Positions 20,631-29,729 of a stretch of DNA of 64,000 nucleotides are shown here, one piece after another. A model generated the notes under the pieces. That model did not search any database, had not been told where the DNA came from, and saw nothing but the letters and a program-made list of their open reading frames with translations. The position numbers were made by a program, and so were the translations under genes. The stretch covers positions 33,616,208-33,680,207 of the forward strand of contig OY970832.1 in the NCBI GenBank assembly GCA_963853835.1, given 5' to 3'. The DNA comes from Calendula officinalis. Lineage: Eukaryota; Streptophyta; Magnoliopsida; Asterales; Asteraceae. Within the stretch, counting starts at the first letter, position 1. Every line of letters begins with the position of its first letter.

Positions 20631-20880
20631 TGTTAGGACTAGTTTTGAGCTTAAATGATGTAATTAGCCTTAATTAAACTAGTTTAAAGGTTAGGGTATA
20701 AATACCCTTGTGATGACTAATGATGTAAGCTTTTCCTCACTTTAATAGAATTTACACTTTGAAAGCTCCTTCCCTCCATCTTCATCTCTCTCAACTACAC
20801 ACACTAAAACACACACTTGATCTTCATTTCTTCACAAATCATCATGAATTAGCTTGATTTCGATTGCATTAGCTCTCTCA
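20631..20880 (+). repeat. 5' LTR of element 2
   Basis: Starts TGTTAGGACTAG, ends GCTCTCTCA. TATAAATACC at 20697. The 3' half differs from the element 1 LTR, so the two represent subfamilies. Confidence 0.93.
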
Positions 20881-20882
20881 AT

Positions 20883-20894
20883 TGATATCAGAGC
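20883..20894 (+). other. Primer-binding site of element 2, one mismatch
   Basis: TGATATCAGAGC instead of TGGTATCAGAGC. The change is probably post-insertional, or tolerated. Confidence 0.8.
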
Positions 20895-21309
20895 ACAATC
20901 CTTTAAGGAACAGATCCAAATTCGTGATGATTTGATCCAGATCTGAGTTTTTGTTGAAAAAGTTTGGTACGTCTCTGTAAAATTAATCATGAAAATTTTC
21001 GATTTGAATTGATGTTTTGATTGAAGATTCATGTTTCTCCAGTGATTCTAATAAGTTTAGAATCAAATTCCGATTCGTTTCATCCAGTATCGATCTCAAT
21101 TTCATGATTTTAGTGAAAACCATGAAAACTCACTTTTTCTACTGTAAAATCGAAATTGTGATCTGATTTGTTATGTTTTGAGTTAGTATATTGGATCAAT
21201 CTGTGCGAAAATGAATTTCGAGTGTTTTGGGATTTGAATCAATCGATTTGGTTAAGTTTTGAGCAATCTAGGATCGATTTAGTGAACTTTTAGGCTATTT
21301 CGGTTCGTC

Positions 21310-21600
21310 CTTGCTCAAGAATAGCGAAACAGTCCGGCCCGAGAACTCCACTGTTCGGCCCGAGAACCATCAACTCTTCGGCCCGAAGTGTTCGGCCCGA
21401 GAACCATCAAATGTTCGGCCCGAAGTGTTCGGCTCAAGAACTTTCTGTTGTTCGGCCCGAAAACTTTCTAGTGTTTGGCCCGAGAACTTTCAACTGTTCG
21501 GCCCGAAGTGTTCGGCCTGAGATCTTATCACTGTTCGGCCCGAACTCTTCCTAAAGTGTTCGGCCCGAGATCTTTACATCATCTTGGCTCAAGATCGCGT
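21310..21600 (+). repeat. GTTCGGCCCGAGAAC repeat array in the leader
   Basis: About thirteen irregular copies of GTTCGGCCCGA, many extended to GAGAAC so that GTTC and GAAC can pair. It lies where element 1 has its CGGCTC array. The open frames across it (21311-21520, 21475-21780) only read the repeat and are not believable genes. Confidence 0.8.
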
Positions 21601-22015
21601 GACAAAATGGGTTATACTAAAACGATCATAACTTTCAGCTCGGGTATCCGTTTCAAGCCCACGAGTAACCAAATCGAAGCTAAAGACGAAGGCTACGACG
21701 TGATAAACAGCCGTAGGCGGTTTACCCAACTTCTCGGTCCAAAAACCCTTGTTTTAAACACTTTATTCACGATTTTATGATTTTTCGGTAAATTTCCAAA
21801 CTTCGTTTAGCCCCAGTTTTTGATCCGTTTGTCGTTTTTGACAAATTCGAAAATCTAGGCCACATTTAAAGTGTATTTTACCATCTGGAAAAATCATTTG
21901 ATCATTTTGGAGATTTTCAATTTTCTCACCCAAAAGTGCTATTCGGGTATCACTAATACAAACCTCAACTTCTCAACACGTGAACGATATTTGTACAAAT
22001 TTCGATCATTTCAAA

Positions 22016-22261
22016 ATGACTTCAAAAGATGCTCTTTCGATCGGATCTGATCTCAAACCACCGGTGTTATATAGAGGTGAATATGCTCAGTGGAAAAGAC
22101 AATTTCTCGACTTTATTAAACATCAGGAATTGGCTACTGAAATTCTTGATTCTCTTGAGAATGGTGTGGCTGTATTTTATGAAGATGTTCTTGCTGCTCC
22201 AAATGCAAATCCACCAGGTCTTGAGGATGTTGACATCACATTCTCATCAATTCTTTATTAA
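22016..22261 (+). pseudogene. gag: Copia gag N-terminus, truncated
   Basis: From the ATG at 22016 the frame encodes a gag start with the signature PPVLYRGEYAQWKRQF and LDFIKHQE, a DUF4219/UBN2-type capsid N-terminus, then runs into the 3' non-coding region (deletion junction near 22240) and stops after about 82 codons. An upstream in-frame ATG at 21980 gives 93 codons. Element 1 lacks this domain but keeps the following part of the polyprotein. Confidence 0.75.
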
Positions 22262-22339
22262 TCAGTGATGCTCAACATTCCAAATTTTTTTATCTCACTT
22301 TGTGCTCACAATGATGTGTTCACAACGTAGGATACAAAT

Positions 22340-22965
22340 TTTTGTCACATTCGTAAACGATCTCTTTACTAGTCTCGATTAGTAAAGATTGCATCTGTTT
22401 ATGACAAATTTTCGTTTCGTGCGTTGTGGCTCTATTTTTCAAAACCCTGATTTTGCACATCAATTTTTCATTTTTTAACATACGTGTTTGTAACACTCAA
22501 CACAATTTGCTGTTAAATTCGTTGATCTCTTTATTGATTTCCGTCAGTAAAGATTGCATTTGTTTTTAACACCTCCTTGGATTGAGTGTTCTTACCATTT
22601 TTTAAACGATTTTCATACTTAAACGATCAATGGAGAAATCATTTTTCCTTTTCTCCAACTTGTTCAGATTCAATTCTGACGTCCTAATATTCTCGCACAC
22701 ACAAAATCGTTTTTGAATGCACATTGTTAGGTCATTGATCTTTGTATATCCGTCGATCTTTTCTCTGGACATGTTCAGAGAAGATTGCATCTTTGTAAGT
22801 CGTATACTTCACTGATCTTTGATATAACACAACAAATTGATCTCTTTTAAATCTCAAATATTTGATTAACCATGTCTTTAATCATCGTGTTCGTCATATC
22901 CGTAAACGATCTCTTTACTGAAGTTTTTCAGTAAAGATTGCATCTGTTTATGACTTCACGTGATT
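22340..22965 (+). repeat. Four stem-loop units in the 3' region of element 2
   Basis: Units at about 22339-22413, 22511-22575, 22741-22807 and 22886-22965 correspond to units 3-6 of element 1. They include arms ACTAGT/ATTAGT, TCTCTG/CAGAGA and ACTGAA/TTCAGT, and the outer arm TTGTC/GACAA that element 1 unit 3 has lost. Confidence 0.8.
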
Positions 22966-23978
22966 ATTGACATTGTTATTCTTCATTTTTCAAATATTTT
23001 TCTCCAAGATTTTTAGATAAAAACAATTTTTCTGTTGTTACTTCATGAGTACTACATTTTTTGGTTCTCGATTATAAAACTATCCTGTCTTGGCTCTCAT
23101 TTTACACCGACACACACTTTCCTCTCTTCGTTTCCACAAAGCAAATGTTCAACTTTATTATGAGGACCCTGGTGATGATCCTCAAGAGGGGGAGAAAAGA
23201 GCAAGAAATAGTTCAAATTTCGGATTTATAACTGAACAACATCAAAAAGAACCACAAACATCCCATCAAAGAAGAAACTTCATAACTCATGTACTCAAAT
23301 CAAATGCAAAATCAGAAATTGTTTATATCATGTGACTAAGAGAAACAGAGAATGATAATCAACATACTAAACGGAAAAACAAGCGAAGAAGAAGAAAACC
23401 GATTCATCTACAGGAATTTCTCTCAAAATCTCAACAAATTCAATTCAAAACTTAATCGTACAAATTATTCTTACCAAACCAAACACACATCTAAAAACTT
23501 AACCGTACAAATCACTCTTTCCTACATACAAAACGTTCACATCTATTCAAAACTTAAATGTACAAATCATTCTTTTCAATATACAAAACATCCTATTCTC
23601 ACAAAAACCTCTACCACAAAATCCAAAACAAACTCTCCATTATCTGAAATCCCAGATAAATCCTTACTTGACAGATTTTCCATTTCCAGAACTTTCAAAT
23701 CTTTAGTAAATCAATTTTAGGACTTTCTTACACCAACAGATTCAACGATACAAAAATTATTTCCGTTGAGTATTTGAAATCTCAATTTCTTCTCAAGCTA
23801 ATCATGTGTAAACATTGAAGAGCAAAACATAGATATGTTGAATAAAGTTTTTGACGAAGAATTAAATTGAAGAAAAGTAATTCAACATTTTGAAGCACAT
23901 CTGAGAGTAAACGAATTTCATAATGGACCAAAAGAAGAAATTGAAGAAGGAAGACTGGGATGAAGTGCTAAAGCTCAA
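22966..23978 (+). other. Non-coding 3' region of element 2
   Basis: Shared with element 1. Includes an internal GAGGGGGAGAAAAGAGC tract near 23187. Frames of 81 and 122 codons (23090-23335, 23352-23720) are not preserved in element 1. Confidence 0.6.
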
Positions 23979-23990
23979 AAATGGGGAGAT
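23979..23990 (+). other. Polypurine tract of element 2
   Basis: AAATGGGGAGAT directly before the 3' LTR; one T interrupts the purines compared with element 1. Confidence 0.75.
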
Positions 23991-24240
23991 TGTTAGGACT
24001 AGTTTTGAGCTTAAATGATGTAATTAGCCTTAATTAAACTAGTTTAGAGGTTAGGGTATAAATACCCTTGTGATGACTAATGATGTAAGCTTTTCCTCAC
24101 TTTAATAGAATTTACACTTTGAAAGCTCCTTCCCTCCATCTTCATCTCTCTCAACTACACACACTAAAACACACACTTGATCTTCATTTCTTCACAAATC
24201 ATCATGAATTAGCCCGATTTCGATCGCATTAGCTCTCTCA
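23991..24240 (+). repeat. 3' LTR of element 2
   Basis: 250 bp, about 98 percent identical to 20631-20880 by eye. Confidence 0.93.
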
Positions 24241-24589
24241 CTTAGATGGTCTAATCTACTTTGGTGATAATCGGGAGTCCCGGCCCAAAAAGTACTTGAG
24301 TAGAATAAACATACTAGACTTTATTGCAACTTAGAAATGTAAAATTAAATTTGCACAAAGTTGTAGTAAGTTATAAGTCTAAAGATTCTACGCCCCCTAG
24401 GAATCGTGTCAAGTCTTGATACGATCGGTAAGGATGTTACCTACCAGAAACAGCATGTCTCGTCGGGAAGTGCCCAAACCTTGCGGCGAGAATGTGATAT
24501 ATGGATCCTAGGCCTAAAATATTAATTATGGGTTTATAATATATTTTAGAAGATGTTTGTTGATGAGTACTTATTAAACTGGGTTTGAT

Positions 24590-25304
24590 TTGCAGACGGC
24601 AACAACAACCAACACGACACATACCAATAATCTCTCACTACGCTTGTTTCTAGAAAAGGACAAATTGACTGGGTCAAAATTTCTCAGTTGGAAGCGTGAT
24701 CTTCGGATTATGCTTAGGCATGAGAGAAAAGGAAATGTCCTAGAAAGAGCAATGCTAAATGCCCTATCCGTGAATGCTATAAATGAACAAGGACAAGCAT
24801 ATTACGCTTGTAGAGTGTTCAACTCTTGCAAGATGGTTAAGGGATCATCAGTGAGTGCTCACATCATGAAAATGAAAGAGCACATGGATTGTCTTAAAAA
24901 GACTAGGACACCCAGTACTGCTGCAGTTAGCAACAGAAATGATACTCACCTCGTTGTCAGATGACTATAAGCCTTATGTAGTCAACTACAACATGCATAA
25001 CATTTAGCAATCCACTGATGAGCTACATTCCATGCTCAAGACTAATGAGTTGAGTTTGGGGACCAAGTTTAAGAATGATCTCGTAGTAACTAATGATGGT
25101 AGTGAAAAGAGAAAGAGGCGTAGTGGAAAGGGAAAGGGTAAAACTGATCCCAGCCAAGACGTGCCTAAGGGTAATGGAGTCAAACAAAAGGTCAACAAGG
25201 TGACGCCAAACAAGGAAAGGACCGAGAAACGGTGTCTTGGTTGTGGCGAGGGTCAAAGGGTAGGAGGCAATGCAAGCTCTTCAGTTGACTTTACCAACTT
25301 CTAG
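24590..25304 (+). pseudogene. gag: Degraded Copia gag of element B
   Basis: Two open pieces in different frames. 24590-24964 begins MQTATTTNTTHTN and has KLTGSKFLSWKRDLRIMLRHE, the usual gag N-terminal pattern, but an internal stretch is missing compared with the intact relative at 48685-50190. 25032-25304 has SLGTKFKN and a Lys/Gly-rich basic stretch that normally precedes the zinc knuckle; only CLGCGEG remains of a knuckle. No protease follows. Confidence 0.75.
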
Positions 25305-27618
25305 ATATTCACTTTAAGATACTTGTAAAGTTTATTACGAGTAACTCAACTTTTGCAATCTTTATTGCAAGAGATGATGGAAAGTGTTGATGGCCTGCAT
25401 GAGATAGTAATAATCCCATGTGCACCAAGTAGATCTTATAATTCAGTATTTTTCATTTTGGATTCAAGGAAAACAATTTTATTTTGTTAAGACAAATTTT
25501 TAAGTTTAAACTCATTTTTGGTTTTACCAACTTATGAATCCATGGTTGAATTATAATGTGTGCATGTGTGTTGATTACACTAGTCAAGGTTTATGACTAG
25601 ATTGTAAGTCAAGTTTTTTATTTACTTAATATCTCATGATTCATATTTTTTTGATTGTTGTATGAATATCTTAAAAAGCTCAAATTACTTAGATACTAGT
25701 AATTAGAAAGTTTTTCTAAATATAAGTATTTAAGAGTTTTATGGAAGCATAAGGTTCAAAATACATTGAACATAATTTAAAACATCTTAAGTAATGGTTA
25801 CTTATGATAGTAAGTTTTAAAGTATTAGTATTAATATAGTATGATTATATTGGATATAATCAAGATAGACTTTAAAGAGTATCATTACAAGTCTTTAATA
25901 CTTGTGATGAAGGAATTTAATGAAGTCATAATTTCCTAATAGGAATAATGGACATTTATGAAATCCAAGAAATGACTTTGGTATTAAATAGAGTTCTTAA
26001 AAGAATACTAAGGCATTTAAGAATTGGAAATGTTATCTCAAGTGTTTTGATACTTGTTAGATACAACAATCAATAAAAGTCATAATTCCCTAAACATGAA
26101 TGTTGGATATTCGCAAATCCAAAGGATGACTTTAATAATTGATAAATTCTTAAATGATTAAACTATAAGTTATTGACAAAAAGGATAACGTCTTGACTTT
26201 GTCAAAGTGATAGTTTAAGTGATGCTTGAATTCCATAAAAGTGAGTGGGAGCTATGACTAACATAATTCATTAAAGACATTAATGAGTTTAGTAAGTTAG
26301 TGAGACATTAACAACAAGGTATAACCAAGTCGTTAGCCAAAGAGTTAAGAGAAATAATAAATGATCATTAATTAGGCCATTGCAAGACTAATAGCGTGAT
26401 CACAAGTCTTGTGACTAATTGTTGCAAATCTAATTGGATATTCACACGCCAGTGAATAAGTTAATCATTTAAGGATATTTCTTTAACTAGTAAAAGTATC
26501 TACAAATCAAGTAGCTATAAGAGTTTTAGCTACAAGGCAAATTTTATAGATTCAAGAAACTAAGGAGTTAAATTCCAATCCTCCTATGTTTACCGAATCA
26601 TATAAAAAGGCAAGACTAGAATATGTTCAAATGTTGCATGAACAAAATCTAGCAAAGACAAAAGTAATAGTATTTTTCAAAATACTCATCTTATGTCTTT
26701 AAGTTTAATAGAAATGACTAAATTGTGATTAGTGATAAAAGTTACAATTAGGAGTCATTAAGTAATCGACTCGAACGCAAAGAATAAGTAATGATCCAAT
26801 AATAATTCAGTATCTATGTCCAGTTAGGAATAATACATGAATTAGTATCATTGTTATTCAGAATTTGTATGTTTTAAGAATATCCATGAATAAAAGTTTC
26901 TTCATTCAAAAGATATAAATCCGTGACTACTCGTCTTGGTGGGAACCTTGATGGGACGTTAACGTCATCGCACTATTTGGTGGTAGATTCGAAGTTCTTC
27001 GAAGATAGCTACATAAGTTTTGTGTAAACCAAATATCGGTAATATTCTGTTGGAGCTTGGCGAATATTGGATTGACCACCGTGATAATACTTCGTGGTTG
27101 AAATGTTCAAAAGTATTATTCACTAGGATTGTCCTTAAGCCTGAGGTATTTGGTTTGGGGTACAATGACAAATGTACTTTGGTTCGTCTTAGACAATTCT
27201 GAAATATGCTTGTCATACGAGGTCTTACTAGGTACAGAAGGAGTTGTATTTTTAAATCGAAATATTTCAAGATGGTAATTGCGCCTCCTCTTTAGGAGAG
27301 ATATTTATGGGTCCTTTGACATGATAAGAAAACTGGAAAGTGCATGGCCATGCCCAAACGAACTGATTTGTTCTTTGTCGTTTATCACAACAGTTTGAAT
27401 CAACAAGTCAAGAAATGATTTCGAATACAGGAGTTGATAAGATCTACCATGCTCGTATTCGTTATCACAAATATCGTGCTGCAAGGATGAACCTAACACG
27501 TTACCCAAGAAGTAGAGACGGAGTGTTCTTTACTAGGCGACACTATTAAAAGGTTTTCTCAAAAACTATACCTGGGTTACAAAGCTGTTTTTATGGGGTT
27601 GGTTACCTACATGCCTAT
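25305..27618 (+). other. Non-coding interior of element B, right part
   Basis: AT-rich, without recognisable pol domains. Short frames (26965-27270, 27305-27508) have no known motif. The polypurine tract and the start of the 3' LTR are missing, so a deletion ends at about 27619. Confidence 0.55.
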
Positions 27619-28421
27619 CTAGTTGAGTAAATATACAATGTGTTAATTATAGATTATCCGTAAGCTGATTTAAGGCAACTAAATCATATGGTAATTGGAT
27701 AATATTATTGTTTAGATTATATAAAGTTTATTATATAATTAATTATTAAAAGTATTAAATACAAGTATATATTTCGTGTATGTATAATACCGAAATATAT
27801 TAAGTGTATAAATACTAGACATTTAATAGTTAAGTGCAACAATAATAACTAGATAAACTATAAGGGTTTATGTGTAAAAGGATAAGTTTAATCTAGTATT
27901 AAACTTAATTAAACTAGAAGGGTCCAAAGTGAAAATCATTCTATTATAAATAGAAGGCTTGGGGTTCCCTTGTTTGTTGCTCATTGTACACGAAACCCTA
28001 GCCTCTCCCTTGCCCCCTTGTTCGGCCGTATAGGGGAGGAACACAAAGCCTTGGGTTCTTCGTTCTTCGTTCATTCTTCGTGTTCTTCAAGTCTTTAAAA
28101 ACAAGTTCGTTACAAGTGATCAACTAGAAGGTCGCTCGTTGTGTTCATAATCTAGTGAACTTACTTAAGCAAGATTAAGGTATCTTTTGGGAAACCCTTT
28201 TTCCCTCTCCCCTCTTGTTCGAATTCGGCCAAAGAACCCTAGGGTTCTTTGGTTGATGGTCGACGATTAGGTTTAAGGATTAGGTTTAATCTCAGTTCCG
28301 CTTTTAGGGATTAAATCAGCTAGTTGGTTTAACCGACAAGAGTCATGTTCTTGTCAGTATGGTCGAACCAAGTGACTAGGAGGTCGACCCAATTGGTTGA
28401 TCAGTGTTATGAAACCCTTCA
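27619..28421 (+). repeat. 3' LTR of element B, truncated at its start
   Basis: Matches the 5' LTR from about position 17035 onward. It also lacks about 100 bp near 28265 (compare 17686-17786). Followed by CTTTC. Confidence 0.88.
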
Positions 28422-28426
28422 CTTTC

Positions 28427-28650
28427 TCACTCGGCCCGTTCTCGACTACGTTGGTTTCAGCCCTTGGCTGGCCTCGACCCAGGTTTCGAACTACTAACTC
28501 GCTAAAACATAAGCTCGACTAAAAAACAATTTATTCAATAATTAAATACACCTAAAGACCATTTAAAAATAAGTTATTTAAACATTTCAAAACATAATTA
28601 AAATAAGTTAAGGGTTGAATATGTAATTTACCTACTATCGGGGTGTTTCA
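28427..28650 (-). repeat. Gypsy-3 3' LTR, inner segment
   Basis: Completes the LTR after element B and ends GGGGTGTTTCA (TGAAACACCCC on the minus strand), immediately before the pol tail. Confidence 0.7.
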
Positions 28651-29200
28651 ACTCTCCCCCACTTGGATCATACTTCGCCTTGAAGTTATTGCTCGTGAAA
28701 AGCTCTGGATAATGATCTCGCATCTCTGCCTCCGGCTCCCACGTCCACTTTGACCCTTTCCGATGTTGCCACTGCACTTTTACCAACACGATCTCTTTGT
28801 TACGAAACGCTTTTACCTTCCGGTCCAAGATAGCAATTGGCTTCTCGATACAATTAAGCTTCTCATCAATTTGAATGTCTTCGGAGGGTACCACTACTGA
28901 CTCGTCGACGATACACTTTCTCAGTTGCGATACATGAAAAGTGTTAAGGATTAGATGAAACTCCTTAGGCAAATCCAAACTATACGCAACTCTGCCTACT
29001 TGTACAATCACCTGATAGGGACCAATATATCACGGCCCAATTTACCTCTCTTCCAGAACCGGATCACACCCTTCCACGGGGAAACTTTAAGCAGCACATA
29101 ATCACCGACTTGAAACTCCAAGTCTGAGCATCTCTTATTCGCGTAGCTCTTTTGTTTGCTATGAGCTGTAACCAACCTCTCAAGAACCATCTGAATCAGC
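28628..29200 (-). pseudogene. pol: Gypsy-3 pol C-terminus (integrase tail), frameshifted and truncated
   Basis: Two frames join near 29010. The first (29200-29008) has AHSKQKSYANKRCSDLEFQVGD and LLKVSPWKGV, the integrase C-terminal GPY/F-like region. The second (to 28628) has LDLPKEFHLILNTFHVSQLRKC and ends with a WTWEPEAEMRDHYPELF chromo-like tail typical of Tekay-type Gypsy elements. The reading frame runs right up to 29200, where Copia-2 interrupts it. A CT-rich run (28651-28660) is the minus-strand polypurine tract. Confidence 0.85.
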
Positions 29201-29687
29201 TATAGGTGATTTTCAGTTTTATTAAAGAAACAATGCAGCGGGAAAGATTAAATCACCATATACGGATCTGGATATCAATCATACAATTAAGCTATAAATA
29301 AAAGAGAGAAAAGATAAAGATTTATACCCTTGTAGCGTATGATTCCAAGCTTGGATCGGTTCTCCTTGGAATGGTGAAACCGAGTATTCAAAGAGAATAC
29401 CTCTGGAGTAGTCCATACTACACGTCTTTGATGACCACATGATGCTAGTCCTTGTAAGTAACAATCTCCAACAACACTTGAATCTGTATTGTCTATCGGA
29501 TCTAATGTACGAACCAAAACATATGAACATACCCTACTAGAGGTATGCAACCCTTATTCTTTTGTGGTCAGTCGCAAGTCACAACCACCAAAAGAAAAAG
29601 GGATTCTTTATCATATATACTTCATTTGAGTAGTAGCAAGAAACAAAAGGGATTGGTTAATCCTTTTTGCACTCACGTGTGACAACT
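29201..29687 (-). repeat. Copia-2 3' LTR, left piece
   Basis: Starts TATAGGTGATTTTCAG, matching the LTR end of Copia-1 (TAATGGTGATTTTCGG), and runs to TCACG, the target duplicate of Gypsy-1. Confidence 0.85.
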
Positions 29688-29729
29688 CGACATTTTGGGT
29701 ATGTTACTACATTTCATTTCTTAACTTTC

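Larger units (their letters stand above)
20631..24240 (+). mobile_element. Element 2: short non-autonomous relative of element 1
   Basis: 3610-bp element with 250-bp LTRs differing at about four positions, flanked by CTTAG (20626-20630 and 24241-24245). It keeps the leader, the first part of gag and the 3' region with four stem-loop units, but lacks the coiled-coil ORF and all of pol. It is thus a different deletion derivative from element 1. Confidence 0.93.
16803..28421 (+). mobile_element. Element B: defective Copia LTR retrotransposon
   Basis: Flanked by CTTTC (16798-16802 and 28422-28426). The 5' LTR is 1130 bp and followed by a primer-binding site. The 3' LTR lacks its first ~232 bp. 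The interior has degraded gag pieces (24590-25304) and no recognisable protease, integrase or RT. It hosts element 2 and a TA-flanked hairpin MITE. It could have moved only with help, and no longer has a full 3' LTR. Confidence 0.88.
8614..29200 (-). mobile_element. Gypsy LTR retrotransposon (Gypsy-3): 3' LTR and pol tail, split by insertions
   Basis: Minus-strand Gypsy element, probably Tekay-type chromovirus by its C-terminal domain. Its 3' LTR survives in three pieces: 8614-8750, 15587-16802 and 28427-28650. It was split by a Stowaway-like MITE (itself split by element 1) and by element B. The pol tail (28651-29200) is then cut by the LTR of Copia-2. Rejoined, the LTR is about 1.58 kb and starts TGAAACACCCC and ends TCTAACA on the minus strand. 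The 5' half of this element is not recognisable in the window. Confidence 0.75.

Noticed and set aside
21311..21780. Repeat-rich frames with VRPE/FGP units
   Set aside because: Only the leader repeat array read as protein; frame changes between units, no homologue in element 1.
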